From contig NZ_RCIH01000006.1 in assembly GCF_003675855.1 (NCBI RefSeq), positions 186,001 through 250,000 of the forward strand: a stretch of DNA of 64,000 nt, written 5' to 3'. The position numbers and the translations under genes were made by a program. Below, piece by piece: positions 1-8,397 of the stretch. This stretch comes from Halostella salina. GTDB lineage: Archaea; Halobacteriota; Halobacteria; Halobacteriales; Natronoarchaeaceae. Under the pieces are notes generated by a model. That model was not told the origin of the DNA. It saw only the letters and a list, made by a program, of their open reading frames with translations, and did not search any database. Position 1 is the first letter of the stretch. Every line of letters begins with the position of its first letter.

Positions 1-2
1 TG

Positions 3-563
3 GACTTCTGGCGCGAGAACGGGTTCTCGGCGGTCCACCTCTCGACCACGCGGAACGACGCGAGCGGCGAGTACTCCGCGGTGATGCTCGCCCCGCTCTC
101 CCCGGCCGGCCGGGACCTCCGTGACCGCCACGCGCGGCGGTTCGCCGGCCGGATCGGCGGCGTCCTCTCGGACGCGCTCGACGACGCCGACCCCGACGTG
201 GTGCGGGCGGTCCTGCGGTCGGTCGAGACGACGCCCGAGGTCGACCTGACCTCCTACGAGTGGCGGGTCGTCGCGGACGCCGCGTTCGGGCCGGGGCTGT
301 TCGACGCCTCGCCGTCCCCGTTCCGCCGCCTCGCCGTCGCCCATCTCGTCGACGGCGAGGCGGACCTCACGGCCCGCGAGGAGCGCCTGCTGGTGCGCCG
401 CGCGCTGCAGGCGCGGGACTGGTCGGCCGTCGCCGAGGCGCTCGACTACCCGTCGGCCCGGCAGTGCATGCGCGCGCTCGGCGACGCGTACGCGCCGCTG
501 GTCGAGACGTACGGCGACGAGACGGCCCGCGAGGAGCGCGAGCGCTACGCCGACGGCGGCTGA
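3..563 (+). CDS. tmcA: tRNA(Met) cytidine acetyltransferase TmcA, C-terminal part
   Basis: Only the last 186 residues are in the window; the gene begins upstream. The open frame runs from the window edge and includes a GNAT-like segment, FWRENGFSAVHLSTT, followed by SGEYSAVMLAPLS. This matches the family pattern (a residue run FW..GF.pV....., then the S.C/YtAmaLLPLS block) of TmcA, which makes N4-acetylcytidine using acetyl-CoA and ATP on tRNA, and in archaea often on rRNA too. The tail (residues after about 70 of the visible part) is helical and matches the C-terminal tRNA-binding region of the family. The helicase and most of the GNAT domain cannot be checked here. A small downstream gene lies 47 bases further on the same strand. 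Confidence 0.85.
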   Translation, partial: DFWRENGFSAVHLSTTRNDASGEYSAVMLAPLSPAGRDLRDRHARRFAGRIGGVLSDALDDADPDVVRAVLRSVETTPEVDLTSYEWRVVADAAFGPGLFDASPSPFRRLAVAHLVDGEADLTAREERLLVRRALQARDWSAVAEALDYPSARQCMRALGDAYAPLVETYGDETAREERERYADGG

Positions 564-610
564 CCGCCGTCACCGACAGAGCGAAGGGCTGGCGCGCCGA
601 ACCGGCGGCC

Positions 611-766
611 ATGCGGGAGTGTACCGAGGACGAGTGCGACCGCGAGGCGGCGGTGCTGTTGCGGATCCCGTGGGCGGCGAACCGGGTCGTCTGTGCGGCC
701 CACGCGCGGGTGCTCGGGCAGCGGGACGGGATCGTCGCCGACCCGCTGGAGAACGCCGACCTATAG
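611..766 (+). CDS. small Cys/His protein, possible zinc-binding
   Basis: A 51-residue protein starting at ATG 611. It has Cys4, Cys9, Cys28 and His31, a spacing that could bind one zinc ion (C-x4-C ... C-x2-H). The protein is acidic like its neighbours and the frame sits just downstream of tmcA, so it may be co-transcribed with it. It overlaps the convergent acetyltransferase gene by 6 bases at their stop codons. I do not recognise a named family; the function is unknown. The call as a real gene rests on its acidic composition and the metal-ligand-like pattern. Confidence 0.6.
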   Translation: MRECTEDECDREAAVLLRIPWAANRVVCAAHARVLGQRDGIVADPLENADL

Positions 767-1492
767 CCAGCGCGCCATCATCACTTCGTCGACGTAGTCG
801 TCGTCTAGCTTGTAGTGGTCCTCGCGGATCGCCTCGGTCTCCCAGCCGTGCCCCGCGAGGAACTGGATCGCCGCCTGGTTCGTCGACGGGATGCTGTTGT
901 ATATCTTCTCGTAGTCGCTTTCGGACGCCCAGTCGACGCCGCGCTCCATCAGCCGGCCGCCGATGCCGCGGCCGCGGTACTCCGGCAGGACGCCGAGGGT
1001 GAGCCGGGCGGTGTGGCGGAGTTTGCCGACCTCGGGCACGTTCAGGTGGACCCAGCCGACCACCTCCTCCTCCACCGTGGCGACGAAGAACACGCGGGAC
1101 TCCAGTTCGTTGTGCCGGATCAGCACCTCCTCGTGGTCGACCACGTCGGCCACCGTCTCGGCCTCGATGTACGCGCCCTCCTCCGCGACCTCGCGGATCG
1201 CGCCGACCAGCCCCGTGAGGTCCTCCTGTCGCGCGCCGCGGATCGTGCAGTCGACGCCGGCGGCGCTGAACTCCTCCTCGTCGACCTCCTCGAAGGCGAC
1301 GCGCAGTTCGCCGTCGACCTCCTCCAGCACGCCGTCGCGCTTGAGGATCGCGATGTGGTGACCGAACGCCCGCGGGTCGATATCCAGCGCCCGGCGCAGC
1401 CGCTTTGGCTTGATCGACCCGTGTCGCTCCACGTAGTCGTATATTTCTCCCCGGTCCTCGTGGCCGAACTCGAACTCGCCGGTCAGTTCCAT
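761..1492 (-). CDS. winged-helix / GNAT N-acetyltransferase fusion
   Basis: A 243-residue protein. Residues 1 to about 70 look like a winged helix-turn-helix (IYDYVERHGSIKPKRLRRAL ... HHIAILKRDGVLEE), and the rest is a GNAT acetyltransferase with the acetyl-CoA loop RGRGIGGRLMERG and a beta-bulge strand before it. The ATG at 1492 is preferred over an upstream start at 1531 because homologous regulators begin close to the helix. The family transfers acetyl from acetyl-CoA to an amine; the substrate is not predictable. The fusion could mean a DNA-binding regulator with a sensing or modifying domain, but that is inference. It ends convergently on the small Cys/His gene. Confidence 0.8.
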   Translation of the reverse strand: MELTGEFEFGHEDRGEIYDYVERHGSIKPKRLRRALDIDPRAFGHHIAILKRDGVLEEVDGELRVAFEEVDEEEFSAAGVDCTIRGARQEDLTGLVGAIREVAEEGAYIEAETVADVVDHEEVLIRHNELESRVFFVATVEEEVVGWVHLNVPEVGKLRHTARLTLGVLPEYRGRGIGGRLMERGVDWASESDYEKIYNSIPSTNQAAIQFLAGHGWETEAIREDHYKLDDDYVDEVMMARWL

Positions 1493-1573
1493 GTGGATAG
1501 GTACCAGTCCCCAGAACTTAGCTTTTGTCACGAAAGTTCGGCACTATCGGCGGGCGCGTCGCCCGCTGCGCCG

Positions 1574-2275
1574 TCACTTCGGCAGCCACACCAGCGGCAC
1601 GTGCCGCCACGCCCACCGCTTGTCGGGCTTGTCGGTGACCTCCCAGAAGCTCCGGGGCCACGTCCCGACGGCGTCGTGGATGTCGCGGTACGAGAGCGTG
1701 CTCTCGCCGTCGAGTACGAGCCGGAAGCGGTCGGCGAACGCCTCGGGGTCGAAGTCGGGGTCGGGGTGTTCCTCGGGGTTCTCGACCATCTCGCGGTGGT
1801 GGGCGCGCGCCAGATCGTTCATGTAGCCGAGCACGAGGTGGCCGCCGGGTGCAACGGCGTCGTAGAGGGACTCTAGGGCGGGTTCGGAGTCGGCGACGTA
1901 CGCGAGCGTCCCGAAGCAGTGGACGAGGTCGAACGCCCGTCCGGGGTCGAAGTCGGGGAGCACGCCGCGCTCGAACGCGAGGTTGTCGAGCCCCGCCGCC
2001 CCTGCCTGCTCGCGGGCGTCCGCGAGCGCCGACTCGGCGGCGTCGTAGCCGACGACGGTCGTCTCGGGGTACTGCTCGGCGACGTGGCGGGCGACGACGC
2101 CGGGCCCGCAGCCCACGTCGGCGAACGACTCGGGCACGCCCTTCTCGGCGAAGAAGTCGTCCAGCAGGCCGCGGACGTGGTGGGCGCTCGGCGTGGCGCT
2201 CGCGCGGCGGTCCTCGTCGGCCTCGGTCCAGAACCGGTTCCAGTTTATCGTGTCGTCGTGGGTTGGATCCGTCAT
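1574..2275 (-). CDS. class I SAM-dependent methyltransferase
   Basis: A 233-residue protein with the class I SAM-binding motif I DVGCGPGVVARHVAEQ at about residues 53-68, an acidic motif II region (VVGYDAAESALADAREQA) and LVHCFGTLAYV as motif IV. The C-terminal part (about 150-233) is probably the substrate-binding region. This fold transfers methyl from S-adenosylmethionine, usually to a small molecule in this subgroup; the acceptor is unknown. It is monocistronic by position: 81 bases separate it from the GNAT gene downstream, and a 223-base gap without a convincing gene precedes it. Confidence 0.85.
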   Translation of the reverse strand: MTDPTHDDTINWNRFWTEADEDRRASATPSAHHVRGLLDDFFAEKGVPESFADVGCGPGVVARHVAEQYPETTVVGYDAAESALADAREQAGAAGLDNLAFERGVLPDFDPGRAFDLVHCFGTLAYVADSEPALESLYDAVAPGGHLVLGYMNDLARAHHREMVENPEEHPDPDFDPEAFADRFRLVLDGESTLSYRDIHDAVGTWPRSFWEVTDKPDKRWAWRHVPLVWLPK

Positions 2276-2498
2276 TGGTGGGAGGATGGTCCGTCGCTGT
2301 GGCCCCGTCGTCGCCGCGCTGGGCAGACGCGAGGCTGGTCGTCGCGCGGACCGTTCCCGGCGTCTGACCGCCTTGTGACGGCGATCACTGGCCGGACCAG
2401 TAGGTACGGGAAACTGTTAGAAAAGGACACCGATTTAATTTCGTCTGTTTACTGTACTTAAGAATTGGTGTGGTGAAACAAGTATCTGTCGGTATCGA

Positions 2499-2876
2499 TC
2501 AGTCCGGGACGCCCGTCAGCACGCGCGCCACGTCGTGGACGTTCTCCGTGTCCAGCAGCGCCTCGGCGGCGGTGCGGACGGTGAAGTCGGCGTCGATGTC
2601 GATCCCGTAGCAGGCGGCGTACAGCTCCAGCCACTCGTTCATCGTGCGCTCGAGGCGCGCGAACTCGGCCTCTCCGAACCGCACGGCGCGGCCGCCGGTC
2701 CGACACTCCACGTACAGCGAGACGGTCGGCCCGAACCCCTCCCGGAGGATCGCCATCGCGCGCTCCTCGTCCGGCGGGTCCTCGGACGGCTCGAACGACG
2801 CCCGACGCTGCCGGAGCGTCTCGGCGAGGGCGTCGATCCGGTCGCCGACCGCCTCGGGCGTCGGGTCGTCGGTCAC
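2499..2876 (-). CDS. unknown acidic protein coupled to the ETF operon
   Basis: A 125-residue protein with GTG start at 2876. The GTG overlaps the stop codon of the upstream ETF dehydrogenase gene (GTGA), which indicates translational coupling and decides the start. The protein is acidic and predicted mostly helical, with a run ERTMNEWLELYAACYGIDID and no recognised motif, membrane segment or metal site beyond two Cys residues. I do not recognise its family. Being last in the electron-transfer operon, it may be an assembly or accessory factor for the ETF dehydrogenase, but nothing in the sequence shows a mechanism. Confidence 0.8.
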   Translation of the reverse strand: MTDDPTPEAVGDRIDALAETLRQRRASFEPSEDPPDEERAMAILREGFGPTVSLYVECRTGGRAVRFGEAEFARLERTMNEWLELYAACYGIDIDADFTVRTAAEALLDTENVHDVARVLTGVPD

Positions 2877-4531
2877 CCTTCGCGGTACTCGACGCCCTTG
2901 CCGCCGGCGGGGTGGTCCCAGTCGGTCTCGGCGACGACCGCGCAGGTGCCACACTCGACGCAGGGCTGGGTGTCGAGGCTGACCAGTCGCTCCTCGTCGC
3001 CGTTGGTCTTGACCGTCTCCTCGCGGTAGCAGCCGCCGCCGAAGTCCGTCGCGCTGACGGGACAGGCGGTGACTGCTGTGCCTGACGCCTCGTAGGAGTT
3101 GTCGAGCAGGTCGATGTGGGGCTCGCCCACGTCGTACGTCAGGTCGCCGATGCGGTCGTCGAGCTCCGGCGGTTCGACCTCGCTCACGTCGGTCACCGGC
3201 TCGCCCAGCTCCTCGGCGATCACCGTCGGGACGGTGACGTAGGGGAGCTTCGTGTCCGGGATCATCGAGACGAGCGTCGGCGAGGAGTACGCCCGCTCCA
3301 GCAGGCCACCGGCCGCGCGGACCCCCATGCGGCCGAGCGGCGAGTCGACCAGCGCGTCGGCCACGTCGTCGACCGGCCCGGCCTCACCGAGCTTCCCGAA
3401 CACCTCGTAGCGGGTGGGTTTGAGCTTGTCCATCACGCCCTCGTCGTTGAGCTTCGCCTCGTACAGCCGGCCGGCCGCGTGCGGGTCGCCGCGTGACTTC
3501 GCGTCGGCGAACGCCTCCGCTGCGAGCGCGCCGGCGGTGACGGCGTGGTTCATCCCCTTGATGATCGGTCCCTGGGCCTGCATCTGGCCGGCGGCGTCGC
3601 CGACCAGCACGAGCCGGTCCCGGTGGGGCGACTCGTGGGCCACCTTCTTCGAGTCGGGCACCAGCTTCGCGCTGTACTCCCGCTCGTCGTACTCGTCGCC
3701 GAGCCACTGCGCGAGCAGGGGGTGGGTGAGCAGCCCGTCGAGCAGTTCGTGCGGTTCTGCCGCCTCGTCGGCCAGCGAGTCGAGGTGGAACACCGTGCCG
3801 ATCGACAGCGAGGCCTCGTTCGTGTAGAGGAACCCGCCGCCCCGGACGCCGTCGAACAGGTCGCCGGAGAACAGGTGCGCCTCGCCCTCGTCGTCGTCGA
3901 TGTCGAACCGCTCGTTGATCACCTCCGGCTCCATGTCGACGACGGCCTTCACGCCCTGGAACCACTCGCCGGGGTCCTCCCAGTCCATCAGGCCGGCGTC
4001 CCGTGCCAGTTCGGAGTTGACGCCGTCGGCCGCGACGATGAGGTCGGCCTCGATGGGTTCGAGTTCCTCGGTCCGGACCCCGACGATCTCCGCGCCGTCC
4101 CGGAGCAGCCCGGTGACCCGGACCTCCGTCAGCAGGCCCCCGCCGGTCTCCCGGGTCATCTCGTGGACGCGCTCGGCGAGCCACGAGTCCATCTTCCGTC
4201 GAAGCACGGCGTCGGCCCACTCGGTGTCGTGGTGGTGGAGGTCCCCGATGTCGAACGTCTTGACCTTCTCGCCGGCGACGTTGTGGATGTAGTTCTCGGT
4301 GACCGGTCGCTCGGCCGCCTCCGCGCGGAAGTCGGGGAACAGGTCGTCGATCGTGTACGGCGCGGACTCCTCGGCGTAGATGAGTCCGCCCGACACGTTC
4401 TTGGCGCCGGCGTCCACGCCGCGTTCCAGCACCAGCGTCTCTACCCCGTTCCGTGCCAGCGTCGCCGCCGCCGCGGCCCCGCCCGGGCCACAGCCGACGA
4501 CGACCGCCTCGTAGTGTTCGTGCTCAGTCAT
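2873..4531 (-). CDS. fixC: ETF:quinone oxidoreductase-like FixC with fused FixX-type ferredoxin tail
   Basis: A 552-residue flavoprotein. The N-terminus carries the dinucleotide motif VVVGCGPGGAAAAATLARNG (residues 10-29), and VGDAAGQMQAQGPIIKGMNH is the second FAD signature of the FixC/ETF dehydrogenase family. The last 64 residues hold Cys490, 501, 524, 527 and 530; C-x2-CG-x-C plus the distant CP motif and the ending HPAGGKGVEYREG match FixX, a small [4Fe-4S] protein usually encoded separately. It should pass electrons from ETF to the menaquinone pool at the membrane face. The start at 4531 places the FAD motif at the normal distance; it overlaps the end of etfA by 8 bases. Confidence 0.9.
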   Translation of the reverse strand: MTEHEHYEAVVVGCGPGGAAAAATLARNGVETLVLERGVDAGAKNVSGGLIYAEESAPYTIDDLFPDFRAEAAERPVTENYIHNVAGEKVKTFDIGDLHHHDTEWADAVLRRKMDSWLAERVHEMTRETGGGLLTEVRVTGLLRDGAEIVGVRTEELEPIEADLIVAADGVNSELARDAGLMDWEDPGEWFQGVKAVVDMEPEVINERFDIDDDEGEAHLFSGDLFDGVRGGGFLYTNEASLSIGTVFHLDSLADEAAEPHELLDGLLTHPLLAQWLGDEYDEREYSAKLVPDSKKVAHESPHRDRLVLVGDAAGQMQAQGPIIKGMNHAVTAGALAAEAFADAKSRGDPHAAGRLYEAKLNDEGVMDKLKPTRYEVFGKLGEAGPVDDVADALVDSPLGRMGVRAAGGLLERAYSSPTLVSMIPDTKLPYVTVPTVIAEELGEPVTDVSEVEPPELDDRIGDLTYDVGEPHIDLLDNSYEASGTAVTACPVSATDFGGGCYREETVKTNGDEERLVSLDTQPCVECGTCAVVAETDWDHPAGGKGVEYREG

Positions 4532-6182
4532 CGCTTGCCTCCTGCACTGCCTCGGCCAGTTCGCCCGCCTCGACTGCCTCCGTGAGACGGGGGAGCACTT
4601 CGAACAGGTCACCCTGTACGTAGTAGTCGGAGAAGTTCCGGATGTCGGCGTCCTCGTCGGTGTTGATCGCGATGATCGTGTCCGACTCGTCCATCCCGAC
4701 CTTGTGCTGGACCGCGCCGGAGATGCCGGCGGCGACGTACACGTCGGGTTCGACTTCCTGCCCTGACTCGCCGATCTGGCGCTCCTCCGTGATGTAGTCC
4801 TCGACGTGGCCCTCGAAGCTGTACGAGGAGGTGATCACGCCCCGGGAGAGCCCCAGGTCGGCCTCGTCGAACGCGTCGACCAGGTCGAGCGCGAGTTCGA
4901 TCCCCTCGGTCGGGTCGTCGCCGATGCCGCGGCCGACCGCCACGACCACGTCGTTGCCGGTGAGGTCGACGCCGTCCGACAGCCGGTCGTACTCGGTCAC
5001 GTCGACGCGGAACCAGTCGTCGGCCAGTTCCATGTCGTGTTCGACGACTTCCGCCTCGCGCTCGTGGTCGGGGTCCGGTATCTCGAAGCTCCCGGGGATC
5101 ACCGACCCGCCCTGCGGGTGGAAGTCCCGGTTCGGCTTGTCGATACAGAGGATCGTCGAGTACTCGAAGCCGGAGAAGTCCGGCCGCTTCATGTGGAGGA
5201 CGCGCTCGAACTCCTGTTTGCTCCCGCCGGTTTTGGCCGGGTTGGAGATCATCGCGTTCTCGATGTACAGCCCCGAGCAGTCGCTGGCGAGGCCGGAGTC
5301 GAGTTCCCCCTGTACCAGCGCCGAGAGGTCCCGCCCGTTGTTCGTCGCCGGGAACAGCGTGTACCGGGGTTCGTGGTAGTCCTTCCAGGCAACGTCCTCG
5401 CGACCCTCGGCGGCGAGGTCGCCGCCGGCCCGCATCATGTCACAGACGATCTCGGTGTAGGGCTTGTGGCGGAACCGCTCCAGCCGGTCGTCCTCGTGGT
5501 GGACGACCAGATCCGCGCCGAGCGAGACGACCTCGTCGACGTAGTCGGTCGCGTCGTCCCCGACCAGCACGGCGACGACGCGCTCGTCCTCGTCGTACTG
5601 GTCGTTGTAGTCGTCCATCAGCTCGCGGGCCTTGCCGAGCATCTCGCGGGACACGTCGAGTAGCTGGCCCGCCTGCGTCTCGCAGTACACCCACATGTCG
5701 CGGTACTCGCCGTCGACGGTACCTTCGACCCACTGCTTGTCGTTGGTCGGGTGGTCGAGTTCGGGGTACTTCTCCTCCGGCGGGCGGTCGTCTATCTCCG
5801 GCCCCTCGCCGTCCTCGTCCTCGCTCCCCTCGACGGAGTCGATGCGGCTCTCGATCTGCGATTTGGCGGTCTTGCGGTCCGCGCCCGCCTGCTCGCGTTC
5901 GAGGAGGTCGCGCAACACGTCGGCGTCGTCGATGTCCCGCACCATGTTCGCCACGTCGGCGACGGTCAGGTCAGCCAGATCGACCGTCTCCGGGTCGACC
6001 TCGCCGTCGTCGTCGGCCTCGACCTTCTCGATGCGGTCCTCGATCAGCGTCTTGACGGGCGCGCGGTCCTCACCGCCTTCCTCCAGTTCGAGCATCTCGC
6101 GCAGCTCGTCGGCGTCGTCGACCTCCTTGATCTTCGGGCCGAGCTCCGCGATGTCGTGGTCGGTGGGGTCTATCTCGGGCAT
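4524..6182 (-). CDS. etfA: electron transfer flavoprotein alpha subunit with repeated N-terminal extension
   Basis: A 552-residue protein, far longer than the usual EtfA of about 320. Residues 1 to about 165 are extra: an acidic, charged region with two 40-residue repeats (16-55 and 79-118) that share 19 identical positions, including DDAD-LR and a final RI--VE. The remainder is normal EtfA: GRGIG, SYSFEGHVEDYITEERQIGESG, ISGAVQHKVGM and INTDEDADIRNFSDYYVQGDL, which make the FAD site. EtfAB collects electrons from acyl-CoA or similar dehydrogenases. The extension could dock the partner enzyme or a ferredoxin; that is inference. It starts 2 bases from the end of etfB. Confidence 0.92.
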   Translation of the reverse strand: MPEIDPTDHDIAELGPKIKEVDDADELREMLELEEGGEDRAPVKTLIEDRIEKVEADDDGEVDPETVDLADLTVADVANMVRDIDDADVLRDLLEREQAGADRKTAKSQIESRIDSVEGSEDEDGEGPEIDDRPPEEKYPELDHPTNDKQWVEGTVDGEYRDMWVYCETQAGQLLDVSREMLGKARELMDDYNDQYDEDERVVAVLVGDDATDYVDEVVSLGADLVVHHEDDRLERFRHKPYTEIVCDMMRAGGDLAAEGREDVAWKDYHEPRYTLFPATNNGRDLSALVQGELDSGLASDCSGLYIENAMISNPAKTGGSKQEFERVLHMKRPDFSGFEYSTILCIDKPNRDFHPQGGSVIPGSFEIPDPDHEREAEVVEHDMELADDWFRVDVTEYDRLSDGVDLTGNDVVVAVGRGIGDDPTEGIELALDLVDAFDEADLGLSRGVITSSYSFEGHVEDYITEERQIGESGQEVEPDVYVAAGISGAVQHKVGMDESDTIIAINTDEDADIRNFSDYYVQGDLFEVLPRLTEAVEAGELAEAVQEASDD

Positions 6183-6184
6183 CG

Positions 6185-7039
6185 TCAGTCACCCGCCGCG
6201 TACGGCGCGAGTTCGTCGACCAGTTCGTCCATCTCCCCCTCGTCGTCGGGGTCGACCGGCGTCGCCTCGCGCTCGGAGGGCGCTTTCGGGATCGGGTCGA
6301 CACCGGAGACGATCGTCGGGGACCCGTCCAGCCCGATGTAGTCGGGGTCGAGGTTCAGCGCCTCGTGGTCCCACACCGTGAGGTGGTCCTCGAAGCTCTC
6401 GGCGCGTTGCTGGGTCTCCTCGCGCAGGTCCTTGTGTGCGAGTCGGTGGCTGGCCTGCCGGTAGCTCGGCTCGAACTCCGGGTCGGCGACGATGAAGGCC
6501 GGCATCGGGGCCTCGATCGTTTCGATCTCTGAGATGTCGCCCTCGACGAGGCGCTTGGCGCGGACCGTCCCCGCCTCCTCGTCGACGTCGAGCGAGATGA
6601 CGTGCGTGATCATCGGCCAGTCGAGACACCAGCAGGTCTGTGGGCCGGTGTGCCCGGTCTCGCCGTCGGCGGTCTTGAAGCCCGCGAACACCAGGTCCGG
6701 CTCGTCGTCGAGCTTTTGAAGTCCTGTGGCGACGGTCATCGCAGTCGCCCAGGTGTCCGCCGCGCCCATCTCGCGGTCCGACAGCAGATAGAGGTCGTCG
6801 GCGTACACGTCGCGCATCCCCTCCTGCAGGATCTCCTTGTAGCCGGGCGGTCCCATGCTCATCAGCGAGACGTGGCCGCCGTTGCGGACCTTCGTCTGGA
6901 ACGCCGCGCGGAGCGCGTGTTTGTCGTTCGGATTCATCACCGTCGGCGTCTTCCCCCGTTCGAGGTGGCCGTCCTCGTCGAAGGACACCTGCCCCTCGCG
7001 GAAGTCGGGGACGCCTTTCGTCAGTGCGACTGTGTGCAT
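6185..7039 (-). CDS. etfB: electron transfer flavoprotein beta subunit
   Basis: A 284-residue EtfB/FixA protein. The AMP/FAD signature lies in LVFAGFKTADGETGHTGPQTCWCLDWP (read in two parts), and the N-terminus MHTVALTKGVPDF is the typical first strand with VALTKGVPD. It pairs with the alpha subunit encoded immediately downstream, forming the soluble electron carrier. The gap to the upstream ferredoxin gene is 90 bases, and a GAGGAAA stretch sits shortly before the ATG, so etfB may be translated from a leader. With the fixC gene this resembles the Fix/ETF systems that link dehydrogenases to quinone, and possibly to ferredoxin. Confidence 0.93.
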   Translation of the reverse strand: MHTVALTKGVPDFREGQVSFDEDGHLERGKTPTVMNPNDKHALRAAFQTKVRNGGHVSLMSMGPPGYKEILQEGMRDVYADDLYLLSDREMGAADTWATAMTVATGLQKLDDEPDLVFAGFKTADGETGHTGPQTCWCLDWPMITHVISLDVDEEAGTVRAKRLVEGDISEIETIEAPMPAFIVADPEFEPSYRQASHRLAHKDLREETQQRAESFEDHLTVWDHEALNLDPDYIGLDGSPTIVSGVDPIPKAPSEREATPVDPDDEGEMDELVDELAPYAAGD

Positions 7040-7129
7040 AGTTGTCAGTTTCCTCGTGGAAGATACTAACCGGCAGTCGGTAATAGTCTTTTGTGGAAGT
7101 CACCCGCGTCGCCGCGCGTCACGACGGGA

Positions 7130-7471
<342 letters not shown>

Positions 7472-7533
7472 TCAACTCCACTACACGGATGGTCCCCAAA
7501 AGATTTTGCACGAACGTTCCTGCGGGTCCGCAG

Positions 7534-8316
7534 TCACAGTCCCGCCATACCGGTCCACGTCAGCCGCACGCCGACGACCAGCAGCAGCAAGTACACCGCC
7601 GCAGTCCGGTACTGCTCCGGGATCCTCGACCGCACACGCTTCCCGGCGGCCACGCCGGCCAGCCCCGGCAGCGCCGCGGCCAGCGAGACGACGAGGAGGG
7701 CGGTGTCGGCGTAGAGTCCGAGCGCCCCGGCCATCCCGATCCTGACCAGCCCGACGCCGAGCAACACCGATGCGAGGACGCCGACGAACACCCCCCGTTC
7801 CAGGTCGAGTCGGTCGAGGTACGCGACGACCTGCACGCCGACGTTGGTCGCGCCGAACACGAATCCCGAGACGAAGCCGAGCCCGACTTTCGCCGCCGGG
7901 TGTGCGGTGAAACAGCGCCGCTTGAGCGTCTCGCTACCCGGAACGCCGAGCCGTTGCTGCTTCGTGGCGACGTACCCGAGCGTCAGGAGACCGAGCGACA
8001 GCGTCATCGGGGCGGCCGGAATGCGGCGCAACAGCGCCATCCCGACGGCGGTGCCGACCAGCGCGGCGGTCGCGTAGGGCCAGAACCGGCGGACGCAGCT
8101 CCGGAGCGAATCGCGGTCGAGTTCGCTCGCCAGCGAGGCGTTCGCCGCGACTATCGGGACGATCATCACCACGACGGCGTCCCGTGGCGGAAGGGTCGTC
8201 GCCAGCACTGCCGTCCCGACGAGCGCGAACCCGAACCCCGTGATGCCGGCCACGACGCCGCCGCCGACGACCGCGGCAAACACGACGGCGGCGACACCGC
8301 CAGCCAGACCGACCAT
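7534..8316 (-). CDS. TauE/SafE-family membrane transporter
   Basis: A 260-residue integral membrane protein with about eight hydrophobic segments in two halves, the arrangement of the TauE/SafE (sulfite exporter / YfcA-like) family. The second segment contains the small-residue pattern GGVVAGITGFGFAL followed by PPRDAVVVMIVP, typical of the first repeat. Members move small organic or sulfur anions; the substrate here is unknown. The ATG at 8316 is preferred to 8379 because the hydrophobic segment begins at once after it and the longer version adds a basic, non-acidic leader. It is flanked by the ETF operon and maeB on the same strand. Confidence 0.85.
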   Translation of the reverse strand: MVGLAGGVAAVVFAAVVGGGVVAGITGFGFALVGTAVLATTLPPRDAVVVMIVPIVAANASLASELDRDSLRSCVRRFWPYATAALVGTAVGMALLRRIPAAPMTLSLGLLTLGYVATKQQRLGVPGSETLKRRCFTAHPAAKVGLGFVSGFVFGATNVGVQVVAYLDRLDLERGVFVGVLASVLLGVGLVRIGMAGALGLYADTALLVVSLAAALPGLAGVAAGKRVRSRIPEQYRTAAVYLLLLVVGVRLTWTGMAGL

Positions 8317-8397
8317 CGTACTCCGGCGTTCATCGGGCCGGATAATGAACGTTGGTCGGTTTCCCGACCGCAGCGCCACGACGCCGGTCCCAGTAAC

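Noticed and set aside
2276-2498. A possible small gene upstream of the methyltransferase
   Set aside because: Frames are basic; the less GC-rich end (2410-2480) looks like promoter or terminator sequence only.
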